A stretch of 64,000 nucleotides of DNA from Aricia agestis (taxonomy: Eukaryota; Arthropoda; Insecta; Lepidoptera; Lycaenidae): assembly GCF_905147365.1 (NCBI RefSeq), contig NC_056419.1, positions 9,059,501 through 9,123,500 of the forward strand, read 5' to 3'. This document shows positions 32,830 through 44,451 of this stretch, piece by piece (the first letter of the stretch is position 1; every line of letters starts with the position of its first letter). Both the position numbers and the translations under genes were made by a program. The notes under the pieces were generated by a model that worked only from the letters and a program-made list of their open reading frames with translations, did not search any database and had not been told where the DNA came from.

Positions 32830-34386
32830 AACACACCGGCAAAATTAGAGGAACATAACAAAATTTTTAATTTTTTTTTAATTGTTCACTGATTTTTATA
32901 TATTTATTTATTTATTTACTAATTGATTATTAAAAAATAAATTTTATGTAAATTTAGGGCATAAAAACGTGAAAAAATAGAAAAAAATCAGCAAAAATAA
33001 AAAAATTAAGAAAATCTTTGACATTTCAATTGTAAGTTTTTAAGATAAATTCTCCATTTTTATTAAAGAAATGCCATGTTAAAAGCAAGTAATGCTGGTG
33101 TACTGCCTTCTATGGATCTCAAGAGGGTCTGGATACGCCATTCCATGCTTGCATTTTAATTGTCAATCATTTCCTGTGGGATATTCTCCTACTCCTCCAG
33201 TAGCGCCAACTCGAGCTCCTGGACACATTTTGGAGCTGGAGTTTTAACTCGTACCGTTCACCCATTGATGTGCCACACGTTTTCAATCGGATCCACATCC
33301 GTAGACCACGCTGGCCTCTCCACCTGGGCTACGCCAGCATCGTTTAGGTAATAATGCCCGATTTTCTTACTCTATGGATGCACATAAAATTTAAATTGCT
33401 ACCTAAAACTGTGTAAAAGGCACACCATGCAGTTCCAGGATGTCGGTGCTATAGATCTGTACTGTCAAAGTACCATCATCTATAATCATCAGCTCCATGC
33501 GGGCTCCAAATCATATGGAACTCCAAACCATTACGAAGCCTGCATCATAGGCCACTGTTTCCGGTAAGTTTGATGGCCTGTAGCTTTACTTATGATTTAT
33601 CCACATTCTTTATCGCCTGTCAATACAATGTACACAGAATTTGCTCCCATCACTGTACAGCACAAGATTTCACTCACTTGTCTAATTTTGATGTTCACGC
33701 GCAAATCTTAGCCTGGCTCTTCGGTGTCCTGTCTCAAGTTTTGGTGCCCTTGCTGGCACTTTTGAGTTTAATTTAACTTCTTTGAGTCTTCTTCTTACTG
33801 TACAATCACTTACACGTTCATCTTGGACCTGTTCCGACAGGTTTCGTGTCTGCATAGCAGTTTGAGGTCGATTTCTTAAGTTTTGTTTCGTTACAAAATG
33901 GTCATCCTGAACCATTGTCACCTGATATCTGCCTTGTTCTCGTCTCCGAACGTAAGATCCAGTCTCTCTGAAGCGTTGAAAGTTACGATGAACCACGGAA
34001 GCCGACACACCTGGCCTGACTGACCGAACGGTAGGTGTGACCTTTCTCTATCGTGGTTAGAGCTCTAGCTGTCGCAGATGCTGGGAAATCACTAATTTTG
34101 TATCTAAGCAATGTGTTCTTCCAAAAACCAAACAATCAAATGAGCTGAGCATACCTTGCACCCCGCTAAAACGCCATTCTTATCAGGAACACTTACAACG
34201 TCAATAATCGAAAAACACTTATTAGGGCATAATTGCTATAAAAACCTGTCAACTTGCCAGTTTTGTTCAATATTTTATTTCTTGAATGAGCTTAGAAGCT
34301 ATTAAAAGGCTTTCAGACAGCCCGGCCCACTTGAGTTCAAGTTTTGGCCCTTTTTACCAATGTTCCGCTAATTTTGCCAGTGTGTG
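32830..34386 (-). mobile_element. Tc1/mariner element, 1,557 bp, TA duplication
   Basis: The ends are AACACACCGGCAAAATTAG and, reversed, CACACACTGGCAAAATTAG. The flanking dinucleotides are TA (32828-32829 and 34387-34388). The length fits a complete Tc1-like element, with one transposase frame on the minus strand. Confidence 0.85.
33250..34010 (-). pseudogene. decayed Tc1-family transposase
   Basis: The N-terminal part (34008-33682) is open and reads as a helix-turn-helix DNA-binding region (ETGSYVRRREQGRYQ, TVRRRLKE). Further on, fragments GTLTVQIYSTDILELHG, YLNDAGVAQVERPAW and DPIENVW match the catalytic part of Tc1 transposases (the last includes the third acidic residue). Stops interrupt the middle and the end, so no working enzyme is predicted. 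Confidence 0.8.
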
Positions 34387-35333
34387 TATTATATCTTGCA
34401 TCCCCTATTTTATTCCCTTAAGGGGTGGAATTTATCAAATTTTTTTTCTTAGCGGATGTCATAACATCTACCTGCATGCCGAATTTCAGCCCGATCCGGC
34501 CAGTGGTTTGGGCCGTGCGTTGATAGATCACTATGTCAGTCAGTCAGTCACCTTTGAGTTATATAATATAATATATAAATTAGATTATAATTATATGTAG
34601 TTTAGTTGGTATATATATTTAGAAGATTATGTAAGTAGTTTAGTCGGATTATGTCAAGCACTAGTTGCCAGAATATTATTCTTAACATTGACGATATAAC
34701 CCGGTCTAACTATTGGTGGTAAAGAAGATAATGCTTAGGAGTCAATTTCTTTGAGGAATGGATTATCTAGGAATACAATCATCACACATCTAATCTATTA
34801 TTCTACAAACAATTTTTCGCGATATATTTAACTGTCACTTTTTGTGACACAACGGATTTTATATTCGTATTGTGCAATTGCCCGTTGACCTGTGAGGTCG
34901 TCGCGAGTCGCAACTGGGTTAAGAGTTCATCTTCCGCTGTACAATGTACAGGCCACTTAATACAGTTTACGACGTAGATAATATGATACACTGAACAAAG
35001 GAACACTAGCGATTGCGGTGTTTCAGAGTCGCTTTACCTTGTTACTAAGAGTGAGTCTCTTTTTATCGAAAGGCAGAGGTTAAATAATGGATTTTAGATA
35101 TTAATCTAGCGAATAACCTTTTTACCTTTAAAAAAATGACCCGGGGAGTTTTGTATCACTTCCCTCCTAATATACCTTCCCTGGACTTTGACGAATATAA
35201 CTAGTCAAATCAGTTCAGCTGTTTTTTAGTTTTAGCGATACTAAAATATTAAATTATTTTTATTACAAAAAAGATATATACGCAAATTCAGATAAATAGT
35301 GAATATAGTTTAAAAAAGCTGAAGGGCCTGTTT

Positions 35334-35420
35334 CAATTAACTTGACTAATCAAATCGGAGAATCCGTCAAAAAGTTGTGAATAGCCTATTTGGCACTTTA
35401 TGAGAAAGTGGTGAAACAAC
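35334..35420. mobile_element. MITE family 1, copy 4 (truncated)
   Basis: It keeps GGGCCTGTTTCA at the left and AGAAAGTGGTGAAACA at the right, but has lost its last end bases and part of the interior. Confidence 0.7.
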
Positions 35421-35578
35421 ACAACTTTGCTTTTGGAGCAAGCGCGTTTAGTCTCGTCTTTGTGTAAACTGATACATAACAACTGCGGGAATAAAATACT
35501 CAATACTATAACGATAAAACTGCACAGTTCAGTCATTTATGCAATTGACATTTACGCGTTGGCTAATATGATTTTATA

Positions 35579-35917
35579 CGTGGGAGAGCCATGCTTCGGC
35601 ACGAATGGGCCGGCTCGACCGGAGAAATACCACGTTCTCACAGAAAACCGGCGTGAAACAACGCTAGCGCTGTGTTTCGCCGAGTGAGTGAGTTTACCGG
35701 AGGCCCAATCCCCTAACCCCTACCCTATTCCCTTCCCTACCCTCAACTATTCCCTTCCCTTCCCTTCCCTACCCTCCCCTATTACCCTATTTCCTCTTAA
35801 AAGGCCGGCAACGCACCTACAGCTCTTCTGATGCTGTGAGTGTCCATGAGCGACGGGAGTTGCTTTCCATCAGGTGACCCGTTTGCTTGTTTGCCCCCTT
35901 AGTTCATAAAAAAAAAA
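35579..35917 (+). mobile_element. retroposon family 4, copy 2
   Basis: This plus-strand copy reads CGTGGGAGAGCCATGCTTCG to CTTAGTTCATAAAAAAAAAA, with an internal pyrimidine minisatellite (CCCTTCCCTACCCTC units). Confidence 0.78.
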
Positions 35918-36624
35918 TGAAATAAAAAGAGGTTAAATTGGTAAGCTACATACCATGTTAAAGATGTGTGCTTGCGTCGTAAGGGCTGTGTAGTATAACG
36001 ATGTACTTTATACTTATAGAGACCAAACTGTTTAGTTTTAGCGTCTGTATCGAGAATAACGCCCACGTTGTCACGGTATTCAAGGCACAGGTCTAAGTGC
36101 ATCATAATTCGGCACAATCCCATAAGCCCACTATCATTAGTAACTCTAACTGCGGGCGTAATGACGTATCAGTGTTGCCGGCATATCGTGTTCATTACTC
36201 AACTCTAACACCTACTGTATTAATATTAGATCTAGCTACAGTCCATTTAAGTTAAGTTATCAGGAAATAAGTGAAAATTTTAAATACTAGCTATTTTAAA
36301 ATTTCACTTAAGTATTATAAATATTATAGTGTAAAACAAAACTTTGATCACCACATCTGAATACTATGTAGTAGGGAATGTTATTATTCGACAAATTTAC
36401 TATTCAAATAATTCGAATATTTTACAAAAGTTCTCGAATAATTCGAATAGTATTCGAATAATTAAAAAATATTGAAAAATGCTGAAAACTCTGAATAAAA
36501 GTAACAAAAAGCTTCGTACAGCCATGAACGACCCATTTTGTTAATACTAATAAAGTAAGCAATTCTTATTTTTACTTTTATCAACATAAATCTTTATAAA
36601 TGACATAGTTAATTTTATTGTTAA

Positions 36625-37613
36625 ACACTTTAAAAATGTATATTTTAAGGTTACAGCTGGGCAATGAAAGAAAGGATGTAAAGTGTAAACCGTTTTCCAT
36701 ACTTATGGACATGGGCTCTGACAGACCGCTCGTATTTTCATCTGTTTTTCAGGGGGGTCATATTTTAAGGTTACAGCTGGGCAATGAAAGAAAGGATGTA
36801 AAGTGTAAACCGTTTTCCATACTTATGGACATGGGGTCTGACAGACCGCTCGTATTTTCATCTGTTTTTCAGGTAATTTCAAGAAATTTTTGTATTATTT
36901 TTGCTTAAATGCCTTAACACTCAATTGATTTAGGGAATGTATGGGTTAAATATCCAAAATTCTAAATTATATTGTAAAAAAATTATATTGTAAAAAAAAG
37001 GTGTTCATTCACCTGTGACGAAAAAATGACATTTTTATATAATAAACATAAGTTTTGAAACTTGTTGCCTAAATTGTTTATTAATATAAGCCATATTAGA
37101 TATAAAATTTGGCATTTAAACTTCTGAACATATAACATAAAAAATTTACATAGGTCGAACATGGACAAAATTATTGGTAGCCATTTCACATGGTAAAGGC
37201 CATGATAAACGTAATTATACCTTAAATGTAACTTAAAATATTGTGGTTAGTATTTATTTTATTTATCTAGATAGATCCAATTAGTTTTTGCTCTAAAAAA
37301 TATTTCCTAAATATTAGCTCTCCTAGACCCAAATTTGTTTATTTAGACATTGATTGCGCACTACTGAAGACACAAACATAATTCTTTGTATGGGGAGCAT
37401 GGACATGGGGTCTCACAGACCGCGCTCGAAATTCAAACCGAAATAACTTTGCAAACTTGCAGTCGGCGTCGAATTTTTTTGCTTCAGAATACATTTTTCG
37501 CCTAAAACTGAAGCTACTGAGCGCCGCAAGTGTGAAGCTTAAGGGGAAGTAGGGTACATGCAATTCTTGCGGGGTACGAGCGGTCTGTAAGACCGCGCGT
37601 CCATAGTTAAAGG
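36625..37613. mobile_element. possible piggyBac-like non-autonomous element
   Basis: TTAA occurs at both edges (36621-36624 and 37614-37617); the right end reversed reads CCTTTAACTATGGACGCGCG. Inside are imperfect palindromes of the type GGTCTNNNAGACC at both sides (near 36715, 36835, 37410 and 37582), like the palindromes of the piggyBac element at 44452. There is no transposase frame. Confidence 0.4.
36641..36872 (+). repeat. 120-bp tandem duplication, one difference seen
   Basis: The unit starting TATTTTAAGGTTACAGCTGG at 36641 is repeated from 36761. I see one substitution (GGGCTCTGAC versus GGGGTCTGAC). The 96-codon open frame across it exists because 120 is a multiple of three. Confidence 0.9.
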
Positions 37614-38460
37614 TTAAGTCTTGGTAGGCAGCAGTTGAGATTAAATAATAATATGATATTCGACGTTATGATATCTGTTCATTAATACTAAGCCAGCTTA
37701 CCCGTCTTTTTGATATTTTCGATCCACGTTCACCTAGTTCACCTAGTCGGCTTCACCTGAGTCAATGTGGCTCGAAATTATAAAAAAGGGCCACTAAAAA
37801 ACCAACCCCAAAACAAAGAAAAAAAATTGCAACGAAGCCCTGGGAGAGGGTGAAACAATCCTAGAGCTGGTGAATTTAGTAACTTGAAGTTTGATAGCAC
37901 CAATAACATGATATTAAGGAGCCATCGACTCGATTGTTTCAATTATCAGTCGAGGACTGCCGTGGTAAAGCTATTGAATAGCAAATTTTTATCAACTTGT
38001 CGAATAGATCACATCGCGAGCTTCAAGCCAGAAAAGCGTATAAAAAAAATATCTTTTGTATTTTAACAACATTTTTTAAAAATATCAATATTGCACTTAC
38101 ATTTATATAAGGTACCTTCTTTAAAAACGAGTTTGTTTTATATACACCCTTCTGGCGTAATGAATATAAACAACAATGAACTAAAAACATGGTCAACGGC
38201 GACGATGAATTGTCGTATACTCATTAGTTAGACTAAAACAGATTTATATATTATATCATTAAAAATGTAGAATATTCATAAATAATATTATTTTTCTGAA
38301 ATAAACGTAATTATGTTCTTACTCCATGTTAATTTTATGTTTGATAGCATTTTAAACAAAAATAAAAAAATATTTTTAGTATTCGAATTATTAGAAAAAT
38401 AATTTGGCGAATATTCGAATAAAAAGAGTATTCGAATATTCGAATAATATACCCCAAATA

Positions 38461-41400
38461 CTAGTAATCGACTTTTAGAGATGCATTACACGACAGATAA
38501 TTTAATTGTTCATTCTTCACGCTAGAGTTTCTTCGGATATGGAATGCTGACTTTTTCTGAGACACATATTTCCAATAAGCACACAATTTCTTGGTGAAAA
38601 TAATCGGTTAATCCAGAAAATTTCGCAAAGAACACTGCGACACGAGAATTTTATTTAATAGATAGATAACAAAGTGCTTCAACCAAAGGTTTATTTAGTC
38701 TGCTAAACCATTTTAAATGAAACTAACAGGTCAGTGGTCACACTGTTATATAATACGCATTAAAACAGTGAAATACCTATGAAAACAAGCCTTTATTTTA
38801 TTCGCAACGGAGATAAAAGCAAAGTTGTGAAGGTGTCAAATGACTACCACACAGCAAAGTGACCGTGGGCGCGGCCTGGGATAGGGTCAGGAAAACACGA
38901 CATACGAAACATTGAGTTTTACCTATGACCTTTATGCTGAATACACAAGGATAATTTTCGCAGTAAAATAACTCTGGACGGGTTTATGTAATACGTTTTA
39001 ATAAAATATAAGTTTATAACATTGCATAACTTTTGTTTTTATTTGTATGTAAAATATTTTATTACAGGATTGTGAAATAAAAATTCTCAAATGATGTACT
39101 TTTGTTTCCAGTTTTCAGTCAAGTCAATTTGACAGCCATTTAATTGTTATTGAGTACTTTGTTTAGCAGCACAAAATACGTTCACAGTTATTTTACCCCT
39201 GCAAAATCACAGCTTTGACCCTTATGTCGTCACCATAAAGTTGTCAAGCGCTGAACCCGCGTATTTAATATTTCACAGCCATCGCGCAATATTTACAGGG
39301 TCCATGGAAGTTGTGAGTTATCGGCGTACGTTGACGCGTCGTGAAAAATTGCCTTCCTCGAGGGTTCCCGCCAAAGTTTACAGAACCAATATTATTACTG
39401 TAGAACAGGCAGTTGATTTTAGTATATGTACATACTACTTGTACTTCTCAATGGGAACTGTACATTTTACTTTCCTATGGTTTGCTCTACAAATGTAGAC
39501 TCTACATTTAAATACAATTTTATGAAAACGAAACCATTACTTTTGGAAATGATTCTAAGCAAGAAAACAAATATAACTTCCCTTTCTATATAAGTGTAAA
39601 TAATCGGCACATTATGTGTTATCTATAATTTCACACACATTAAATTTTATTCGTGTAGCTTGTGTACATACACCCTAAGACCTCCACACCTTCCCAGCGG
39701 GAATTTCGTCCACCTTTTCCTATCACGATAAAGGATTACGCTCGGAATCACAAATTATGGGATTTAAAGAAAATTTATTGAAGGAATATTAAAAAGGATT
39801 TGTTTTGATAAATTCTCTCTGTCGTACTCTTTGCCGTTACACAATTTATGCCACTTGAACTTCCTTTGTCGCAGTGGGTTTTAAGTTATTTATTTTAGCC
39901 CATCATCAAGAATAGCTTACTGTTTTAATTAGGTAGTAAAATCATTTTGATGGTTGATTTAAACTCACACTCTGTAATACACTATTTTATTACTATAGAA
40001 GAACACTTTTGCACAATTATTGAAACTCGAATCACAACTTTTACAATAAAAATTAACCTCAAAAAAACAGATGTTGTGAAAAAGTGACATTGCCTTTTTT
40101 TTTTAATCCGTAAGACAATAGTTTAACTGTTGTAATGCATGTAAAAACTAACGTTAACATCCCGCCGGCCAAGGACTCAAGTCCTTAAAAATGATTTGAG
40201 TGAGTACCTATGAGCAATTAAATTTACCAGTTAAAACTTATTTGTCAATAAAATGAATTGGCAAGCATCAAGTCATAAAAGTTCTTAGTTTACCATTGCA
40301 ATAACATTTAAAAAAACTTTATCTCAATCCCCCAAATAATCCTAATTAATTTCATGGACTTCAAGCGAACGTTTAATAAAATATAATAAACGTCAGGGAA
40401 ACGTCTTCCACGGCTCTCGGAGGGCGAAACAAAAAAGGCGGGAGTCGGCCACCTGCCCGCGAAGATAGGGATCATAATGTTAATTTAATTAAAGGACTAA
40501 TCTAAATTGCAGACGACACTCCGTCGCCCATTAAAAGGATATTCCGCGGCGCCTCAGTCGCAACTTAGGAAAATATCTACAAAGAAATTCGGTTTTTGAT
40601 GTCGCCATGTCGTTTGAGGAGTTTGTGAACGGTACGAATAAGATTTATACAGATTGAAGTGATGATAGAACTGACGGAGACGCTATCGAGATCGGATTGA
40701 AACGATAACATAATTTGTCACGAATGAGAATAAATAGCTATTCTTAACAAGTAATAAATATGACTTTGATCTAATTTTGGTAATTATTTGGGTTAAATAA
40801 TTGTATTTTAATATTTAGGTAACATTAAAACAATATAATATTTTAATCAAAGCAATATATGAAGGGGCTCCTCTATATATGCTAAGTCATAACTATTCAA
40901 AGCTTTAAACTAGTAGGATCAAAACTTGAACTATACCGTTCTACCGGACAATATCTGTGTTTAAATTTACTCGTCACTAAATAAACTTTATTTCTATTCC
41001 TGACGTTAATAATTCCTTATCGTTAGAGCTCCTAGAATCTGTATAATGCGAATAAATATTTAAAGAAATGCTAAAATCTCCGGCGCTCGGGCGAAGTAAC
41101 AATTTTCATCGCCAAATGGACGTTCTAAGTTTAATTAAACGGTAAGGAGTGTACAGTTATCTTAATAGCGGACAGCTGGTTTAATTTCTATTAAAAAGGG
41201 CTCCGTCGGGCTCCGGGAGCGAAAAAGTTTACAGATAAAGTGCCTTTGCATCTTTATCACTTCTCGACAGAAGCGCTGAGTTCCGGCGAGGCAGGAGGCG
41301 ACTCGAAGAGCTGCACGAGACAATTTATCAAAATACTTTATTGCTCTCCCACGTTCATGGGAACTTTTCACTTATTGCAAACTTTATCCCCCTAATTGAA

Positions 41401-42340
41401 TGCTTTCAACTCTTTAATACGATATTAATCCATCAGCGACTGCACCCGGTTTTTGGCAAATTAGCTATAATAAAGCAAAATTTGATATTTCGAAATAAAT
41501 AAATAATTTTGAATTTGATTTTATAATATCACAACGTATAGTAGCTTAGTTTCAAATTTCAACTATCATCTAACAAATACCATCGACAGTTTCCAAATTA
41601 ATTTCAACTGAAATTTTAATCTGGGTTCAAATCTGTCGGTGGTTTTATACCGATCCATTAGTCTATTAGCTCCGCCCAAATGATGTCGGACGGATCTGAC
41701 TGCCGGACTCCCGCGCCGGCCGCACCGCCCAACAAATCCCACAATAATCTGAATGAGCTTTACGTACGTCAGAGCTAAGCATGATGCATGCAGTAGATAA
41801 ACGTGCCCGCATTCACTAATAATGTAACACCAAAATCTAGTAGTAACGTTTTACTTACTACTAATCCCAAGTTGAAACTACTAAAACATAGAGCCTGATT
41901 CTCGCCCGCCGAAATTCGAATCGGATGTTGTCTGTTTCCTCAGAAGGAATACGAGATCAGGGCCTACAGGCACAAAATCGTAAGCATAAAATAGCGACAA
42001 GATGCAACTACGGCAGTAACCAACAGTTTGGGAAGAGCATATTTTCTTTGCTGACCACAAGTTAAGATCACTGCTAAATTAAAATCGATCTAACTGTTCT
42101 AAACTTCTGATAAAAGCTGCATTATATTGTATTACATAAAGTCAAATGTGTTACAAAGTACCTATAACCTTTATTCAAATCGGATATGACTGAGCGGAGC
42201 CAACAAAAGTCAAGATATTCCACACACTTGAGCCCGCTTTGTGCATTTCCTTTTTACTTGACGTGCCGCGGAGGAAATCACTTAACTGTAATCTCGTCAA
42301 AGGCAGATATTTTATGACGAAACTTTATGTCCGACTTCAA
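38461..42340. other. no gene seen; probable intron
   Basis: Mostly unique sequence with few transposon relics and a GC-richer patch at 40400-40460. It may be the more conserved part of the first intron. No supportable exon. Confidence 0.45.
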
Positions 42341-42345
42341 CTTAC

Positions 42346-42354
42346 CGAATACAT
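42346..42354 (-). CDS. cpo: candidate cpo first coding exon, Met-Tyr-Ser
   Basis: On the minus strand ATG TAT TCG is followed by a strong donor (TTCG|GTAAGTTG) at 42345. The ATG has AAA immediately before it, a good insect initiation context. The exon ends in phase 0, as exon A requires, so the spliced product would read MYS-VRTLFVSG. A very short lead before RRM1 suits this family, where vertebrate RBPMS has only a short lead. It would give a one-RRM product of 163 residues and a first intron of about 14.3 kb. There is no transcript evidence; other first exons may exist beyond the window. Confidence 0.4.
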
Positions 42355-42961
42355 TTTGTATGCCGAATGCCTATTGGATTGATCGCTTGTAAGCAATAAA
42401 CATCAGAAAATAATTTACAAACGTGTAAAAAATTGCCATGAATAAATAATATTTTAACCACACAATGATAATAGAATTTTAGATATAAAAGCATTAAAAA
42501 CCTTTGTGTACGAAATTTACATGATGTAACTTAGGAAATGGAGAACATAATCTTTTTACGTGATTTGCAAATTTTTTGGCGAATCATGGGGGGTTGAAGT
42601 CGTATTGTTTGAAACACTTAACATTATTGCCATTCATTTCTGTCAGTATTTTAGGCTAAAATTGATGAGGTAAAGTAGTAGTTTTTTTAAAAATGCTAAA
42701 CAGAGTTTATGATCTAAATAAACATCTAAATTATCCTGCTTTTACAGCTCAGATATTACCACTTAGGTATGCGAGTTGAAAATATCTAAATGTAAAACTC
42801 CACCGTCGTATGTTGAAATGTTCGCGTGATAGTGTCACATTGACATTTCGGCTGGGCTTAGTAGGAACGTAAATCCGCAGGATAAGCGTGAAGGTAAAAA
42901 TGTTAAGTTTAAACATAATAATAAATCCTCAAGACTGTTTTATGCAGGTATATAGGGTTTA

Positions 42962-43192
42962 ACAAAAAGAAGTGATAATACTTTAGGGTGTGTACGTATT
43001 CCTTGTAGAGAGTTCACTGTAAAAGTATCAGCGCTGAAAGACCATACATTTTTTCACTTTTGTATGGGGAAACTCGTGACGCTCGGGCCCATATAAAAGT
43101 GAAAAAAAATCGTCTTTGAGAGCTGCTACTTTCACAGTGAACTCTCTACAAGGAACACGTACACACCCTAAAGTATTATCACTTATTTTTGT
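42962..43192. mobile_element. foldback MITE, TA duplication
   Basis: The element is almost entirely palindromic: AAGTGATAATACTTTAGGGT and CCTTGTAGAGAGTTCACTGT occur near the left end and inverted near the right. The flanks are TA (42960-42961 and 43193-43194). It is 231 bp. Confidence 0.88.
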
Positions 43193-43767
43193 TACACACT
43201 GTATAGTTGATGACAAAAAGCCTTGTAAATTACCTTAAAAACGTTAATATACCTGCAGAAGAAAGATTCAAAAAATAACATAGACAGCATGAACACAGGA
43301 AGGTGGAAGGTGGCCATTTTAAACGTTCGCTCGCAAACAACGTCTGACTGGTTGATTACAACAATATTCATAAAACATTAATACCGCTCGCACGACAGTG
43401 CCGTGCTTAAAGTGTAGTCAAACAAAGAATGCTGGAACAATAGCCCTCAGCACTCCGATTGTTACTTTTGTGAAGACACGCGGCTCGCAGCCGGCACGAA
43501 TATAATGAGTTCACAATTTTTCGTAATGTTTTTCCGACTATAAAAGACGAGATACAAAACGTATGATGTGTAAAGAGTTAGCTCACTTTGTTATATTAGT
43601 TAGGAACATGGGGTAGTAGGGATGGCGTATTATCATTGGCTTTGGAAGATTTATGGGAAATTTCATTTGGGAGTCCTAGCTAATGGCATGTAGCTGTTAA
43701 CTTATTTTTTTACCTCAGTAGTTACTTAGGTAAAAAATAAATATATAGTAACAAAAAGGCCCTTTCT

Positions 43768-43817
43768 AATAAAACTTAAAATGTCAGCCTTAGTCACGTG
43801 ACATTTTAAGTTTTATT
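43768..43817. other. perfect 19-bp hairpin with 12-base loop
   Basis: AATAAAACTTAAAATGTCA and its exact reverse complement surround a 12-base loop. The size resembles a small-RNA precursor, but the arms are AT-rich and a transposon relic is as likely. Confidence 0.8.
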
Positions 43818-44451
43818 GAATATACTAAAGCATTCAAGAAATTAATAAGTAGTCTAGTAAAGTAAAAGTTTTGTATAGTTTTGTAAGATTAGCTTATTCT
43901 TTTAGGACTTAGCTAGTTAGCTAGAGTTAATCTAAAATAATCTTATCAAAATGCAAAATGAATAAGTCACATCGATTTCGATATAAATCTTAAACTAGAA
44001 AAACTGTTACTTAAAAAGAATGTACCTAACAAACCTCACACCGTCGAAGCTTTTAGCGTCGTCCATATATTGTGTCGATACGGTCTTAGACGTAAAACTA
44101 TTGGCTATAAACATGTGATACAAGCGAGATTGTCCCATTTGAAATTCAAATACGGTTTCAGGTGAGGACGGGGCTCCCGCGCTGTTTAGACTCGCCTCAA
44201 TTGAATTTGGCTCGCCGACTTGCGGAGGGACCTCTTGACAATCGGCCTTATGAAATGGATTCGCACAACACAAATACCGAACACGACTCGTTAACAGCAT
44301 AGGTGTTAGCTAATTGTGTGCGCGGTTTTTGTTACTGCAAGCTTAGAGCATCGTTTCTATTTTAAGTAGTGACATTTTTGACAGACACCCAAAATTAATA
44401 ATGGCAGAACAGAATTGATTAATTTTTGTCTTGAATTTTTTTTTTTATTAA

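Larger units (their letters stand above)
32785..34575 (-). repeat. lepidopteran-type repeat split by a Tc1 element
   Basis: Outer parts at 32785-32829 (AACTAGCTTTTGTCTGCGGC) and 34387-34575 (CTTAAGGGGTGGAATTTATC, GATGTCATAACATCTACCTG, GCCGAATTTCAGCCCGATCC) join into one minus-oriented copy of the repeat seen at 48096-48295. The interruption is the Tc1-like element. Confidence 0.75.
36366..38460. mobile_element. possible element with ATTCGAAT-rich inverted ends
   Basis: Clusters of ATTCGAAT-type motifs occur at 36366-36470 and, in roughly inverted order, at 38379-38460, and nowhere else that I noticed. They may be the ends of a 2.1-kb element that now contains another insertion. No coding support. 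Confidence 0.4.
28027..42345 (-). other. candidate first intron of cpo
   Basis: If the Met-Tyr-Ser exon is right, this is intron 1; if not, it is still upstream intron or 5' flank. It contains a Tc1 element split into a repeat, two GC-rich patches (28370-28440, 30090-30180), a 22-bp perfect hairpin, a 120-bp tandem duplication and an ATTCGAAT-rich element. I see no other convincing exon. Donor-like sites at 29476 and 37700 lack a usable reading frame. Confidence 0.4.

Noticed and set aside
44007..44300. 97-codon minus-strand open frame with ATG, balanced composition, upstream of exon A
   Set aside because: Its possible donors (after GTGAG at about 44029, after GAC-G, or after TTAG) all end in phase 1 or 2 and cannot join exon A directly. 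No family sequence was recognised. It could be an exon only with an unseen linking exon.
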